The notes under the pieces are model-generated. The model saw only the letters and a list, made by a program, of their open reading frames with translations, did not search any database and was not told where the DNA came from. DNA of 64,000 nt, from positions 124,001 through 188,000 of the forward strand of contig NZ_QSNT01000001.1 in NCBI RefSeq assembly GCF_009498525.1, read 5' to 3'. The translations under genes were made by a program, and so were the position numbers. The stretch comes from Rhizobium sp. ICMP 5592 (GTDB lineage: Bacteria; Pseudomonadota; Alphaproteobacteria; Rhizobiales; Rhizobiaceae). Shown in pieces: positions 63,050 through 64,000 of this stretch. The stretch's first letter is position 1; each line of letters starts with the position of its first letter.

Positions 63050-63901
63050 TTAGTTCTTCTTGATGTTCTCCCAACGCTTCAGGAGATCCGCGTGGCTGCT
63101 CGTCCAGTCCTTGACGGCCTGGTCCATGGTCTTGCCGTCCTTGACTTCACCATTGATGGAGGTGATGTCCGCGATCGGGACATAAACACTGGCCATGACT
63201 TCGCGCGCATGCGGGTAGTCCGCCGAGAAGCCTTTATGGCCGATCCAGTAGTAGCTCTGCGGTGGCGGGAAGACGCCCTTCGGGTCCTTGAGGTACTTCA
63301 CCTCGTACTTCTGGACCATCCATGACGGCTCCCAGATCGTGACAGCGATCCATTCCTTGCGGTCATAGGCCGACTTCAGCGCCGCCGACATGGCGGCTGT
63401 GCTGCCCTCGACAAGCTGGAGCTTGAGAGAGTAGTCCTTGACTGCATTCGAGGCGTCGCGCATCAGGCCGGAACCCGGCTCGATGCCGATGATCTTGCCA
63501 CCGAACTTGTCGGCATTTTCGTTGAGCTGCTCGAGCGAATCGATGGGCACGTATTTTGGAACGGCGATGCCCTGATAGAGACCGTGCGAAACCGGCGAAA
63601 TCTTCTCGAGGCGGTTCTTGTTCTTGTCCCAGTAATCCTGGGCCACATAGTCGGTCTGCGAGGCCAGGACCTGGATGTCGCCCTTGCTCAGTGCAGCATA
63701 GGCAATGCCCCATTCGGAGAATTCGGTCACCTTGACGGTGTAACCGGCATCTTCGAGCACTTTCTTGGTGATCCCGGTGATCGGCGTCAGGTCTTCCCAC
63801 GACAGCGTTCCCATCGTGATCGTCTTTTCTTCAGCGTGTGCCGGCAGCATGGTCATTCCGACCATCGCAGCGGCGCATAATGCTTTCCACAATGTCTTCA
63901 C
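63050..63901 (-). CDS. Betaine-type ABC transporter substrate-binding protein (ProX/OpuAC family)
   Basis: 283 residues from a GTG at 63901, chosen because AGGAG lies 7 bases upstream and the signal peptide then starts VKTLWKALCAAAMVGMTMLP with cleavage after AHA. The OpuAC fold shows TITMGTLSWEDLTPITGITK, the aromatic-rich QDYWDKNKNRLEKISPVSHG, and ITIWEPSWMV-like VTIWEPSWMVQKYEVKYL. Such proteins hold quaternary ammonium groups in a Trp/Tyr cage; several Trp and Tyr are present, but the cage residues cannot be assigned with certainty. It is the first gene of the operon. Confidence 0.93.
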   Translation of the reverse strand: MKTLWKALCAAAMVGMTMLPAHAEEKTITMGTLSWEDLTPITGITKKVLEDAGYTVKVTEFSEWGIAYAALSKGDIQVLASQTDYVAQDYWDKNKNRLEKISPVSHGLYQGIAVPKYVPIDSLEQLNENADKFGGKIIGIEPGSGLMRDASNAVKDYSLKLQLVEGSTAAMSAALKSAYDRKEWIAVTIWEPSWMVQKYEVKYLKDPKGVFPPPQSYYWIGHKGFSADYPHAREVMASVYVPIADITSINGEVKDGKTMDQAVKDWTSSHADLLKRWENIKKN

Positions 63902-64000
63902 GGTTTTTCTCCTAGTTTTTGTTCCCATTTTTACCGAGGACCCGGCTTGCCCGGTCTTCGCCATTGCGTGGCTGAAGGATCATCCTTCGCGGCCAGCACG

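Overview
The window is GC-rich, densely coded alphaproteobacterial DNA, most likely from a member of the Rhizobiales (Rhizobium/Agrobacterium group). The reasons are the large number of ABC and TRAP uptake operons each paired with its own regulator, sugar-operon types common in rhizobia, an extra groESL copy, and a candidate RNA of the alpha-r14 (MmgR/suhB) type. There are no tRNA or rRNA genes, no CRISPR array and no intact insertion sequence. The content is accessory catabolism.

Layout. 1-2750: aromatic amino acid breakdown, with the start of 4-hydroxyphenylpyruvate dioxygenase (hpd), phenylalanine 4-hydroxylase (phhA) and two Lrp/AsnC regulators, each divergent from one enzyme gene. 2761-5851: an orphan sugar-binding protein placed directly before a chemoreceptor gene. 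6443-7723: an exported DUF882 peptidase. 7815-13505: a TRAP transporter, a class III aminotransferase and a type II dehydroquinase, with a divergent LysR regulator. 13689-20568: a six-enzyme sugar or polyol operon without a transporter, with two palindromic operators and a LacI-type regulator. 20689-31116: a SorC-regulated locus with FGGY kinase, two-subunit transketolase, ABC importer, two short-chain dehydrogenases and triose-phosphate isomerase. The motif GTGAAT-N4-ATTCAC recurs in front of its three transcription units. 31221-38648: an ABC sugar importer with two TIM-barrel isomerase-like enzymes, a Gfo/Idh/MocA dehydrogenase and a LacI-type regulator.

39099-43224 holds a His-rich cupin, a decayed class II aldolase, a 2-hydroxyacid dehydrogenase, an NADPH oxidoreductase and a ChaC-type cyclotransferase. 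43326-50944 is one operon combining a five-gene Liv-type ABC importer with a DszA-like and a DszC/SfnB-like flavin monooxygenase, which suggests uptake and desulfurization of an organosulfur compound. 51633-53576 is a divergent groES-groEL pair, followed by the candidate small RNA. 53996-57997 holds a DUF2891 protein, an OsmC-like protein, a secreted cyclase-family hydrolase with altered metal ligands, and an SsuD-like monooxygenase. 58010-63901 is a betaine-type ABC importer with a proline-racemase-family enzyme whose second catalytic cysteine is glycine, and a GlxA/AraC regulator.

Most modules follow the same plan: importer, a few enzymes that feed central metabolism, and a neighbouring regulator with recognisable inverted repeats. 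Substrates cannot be fixed from sequence alone and are given as inference.
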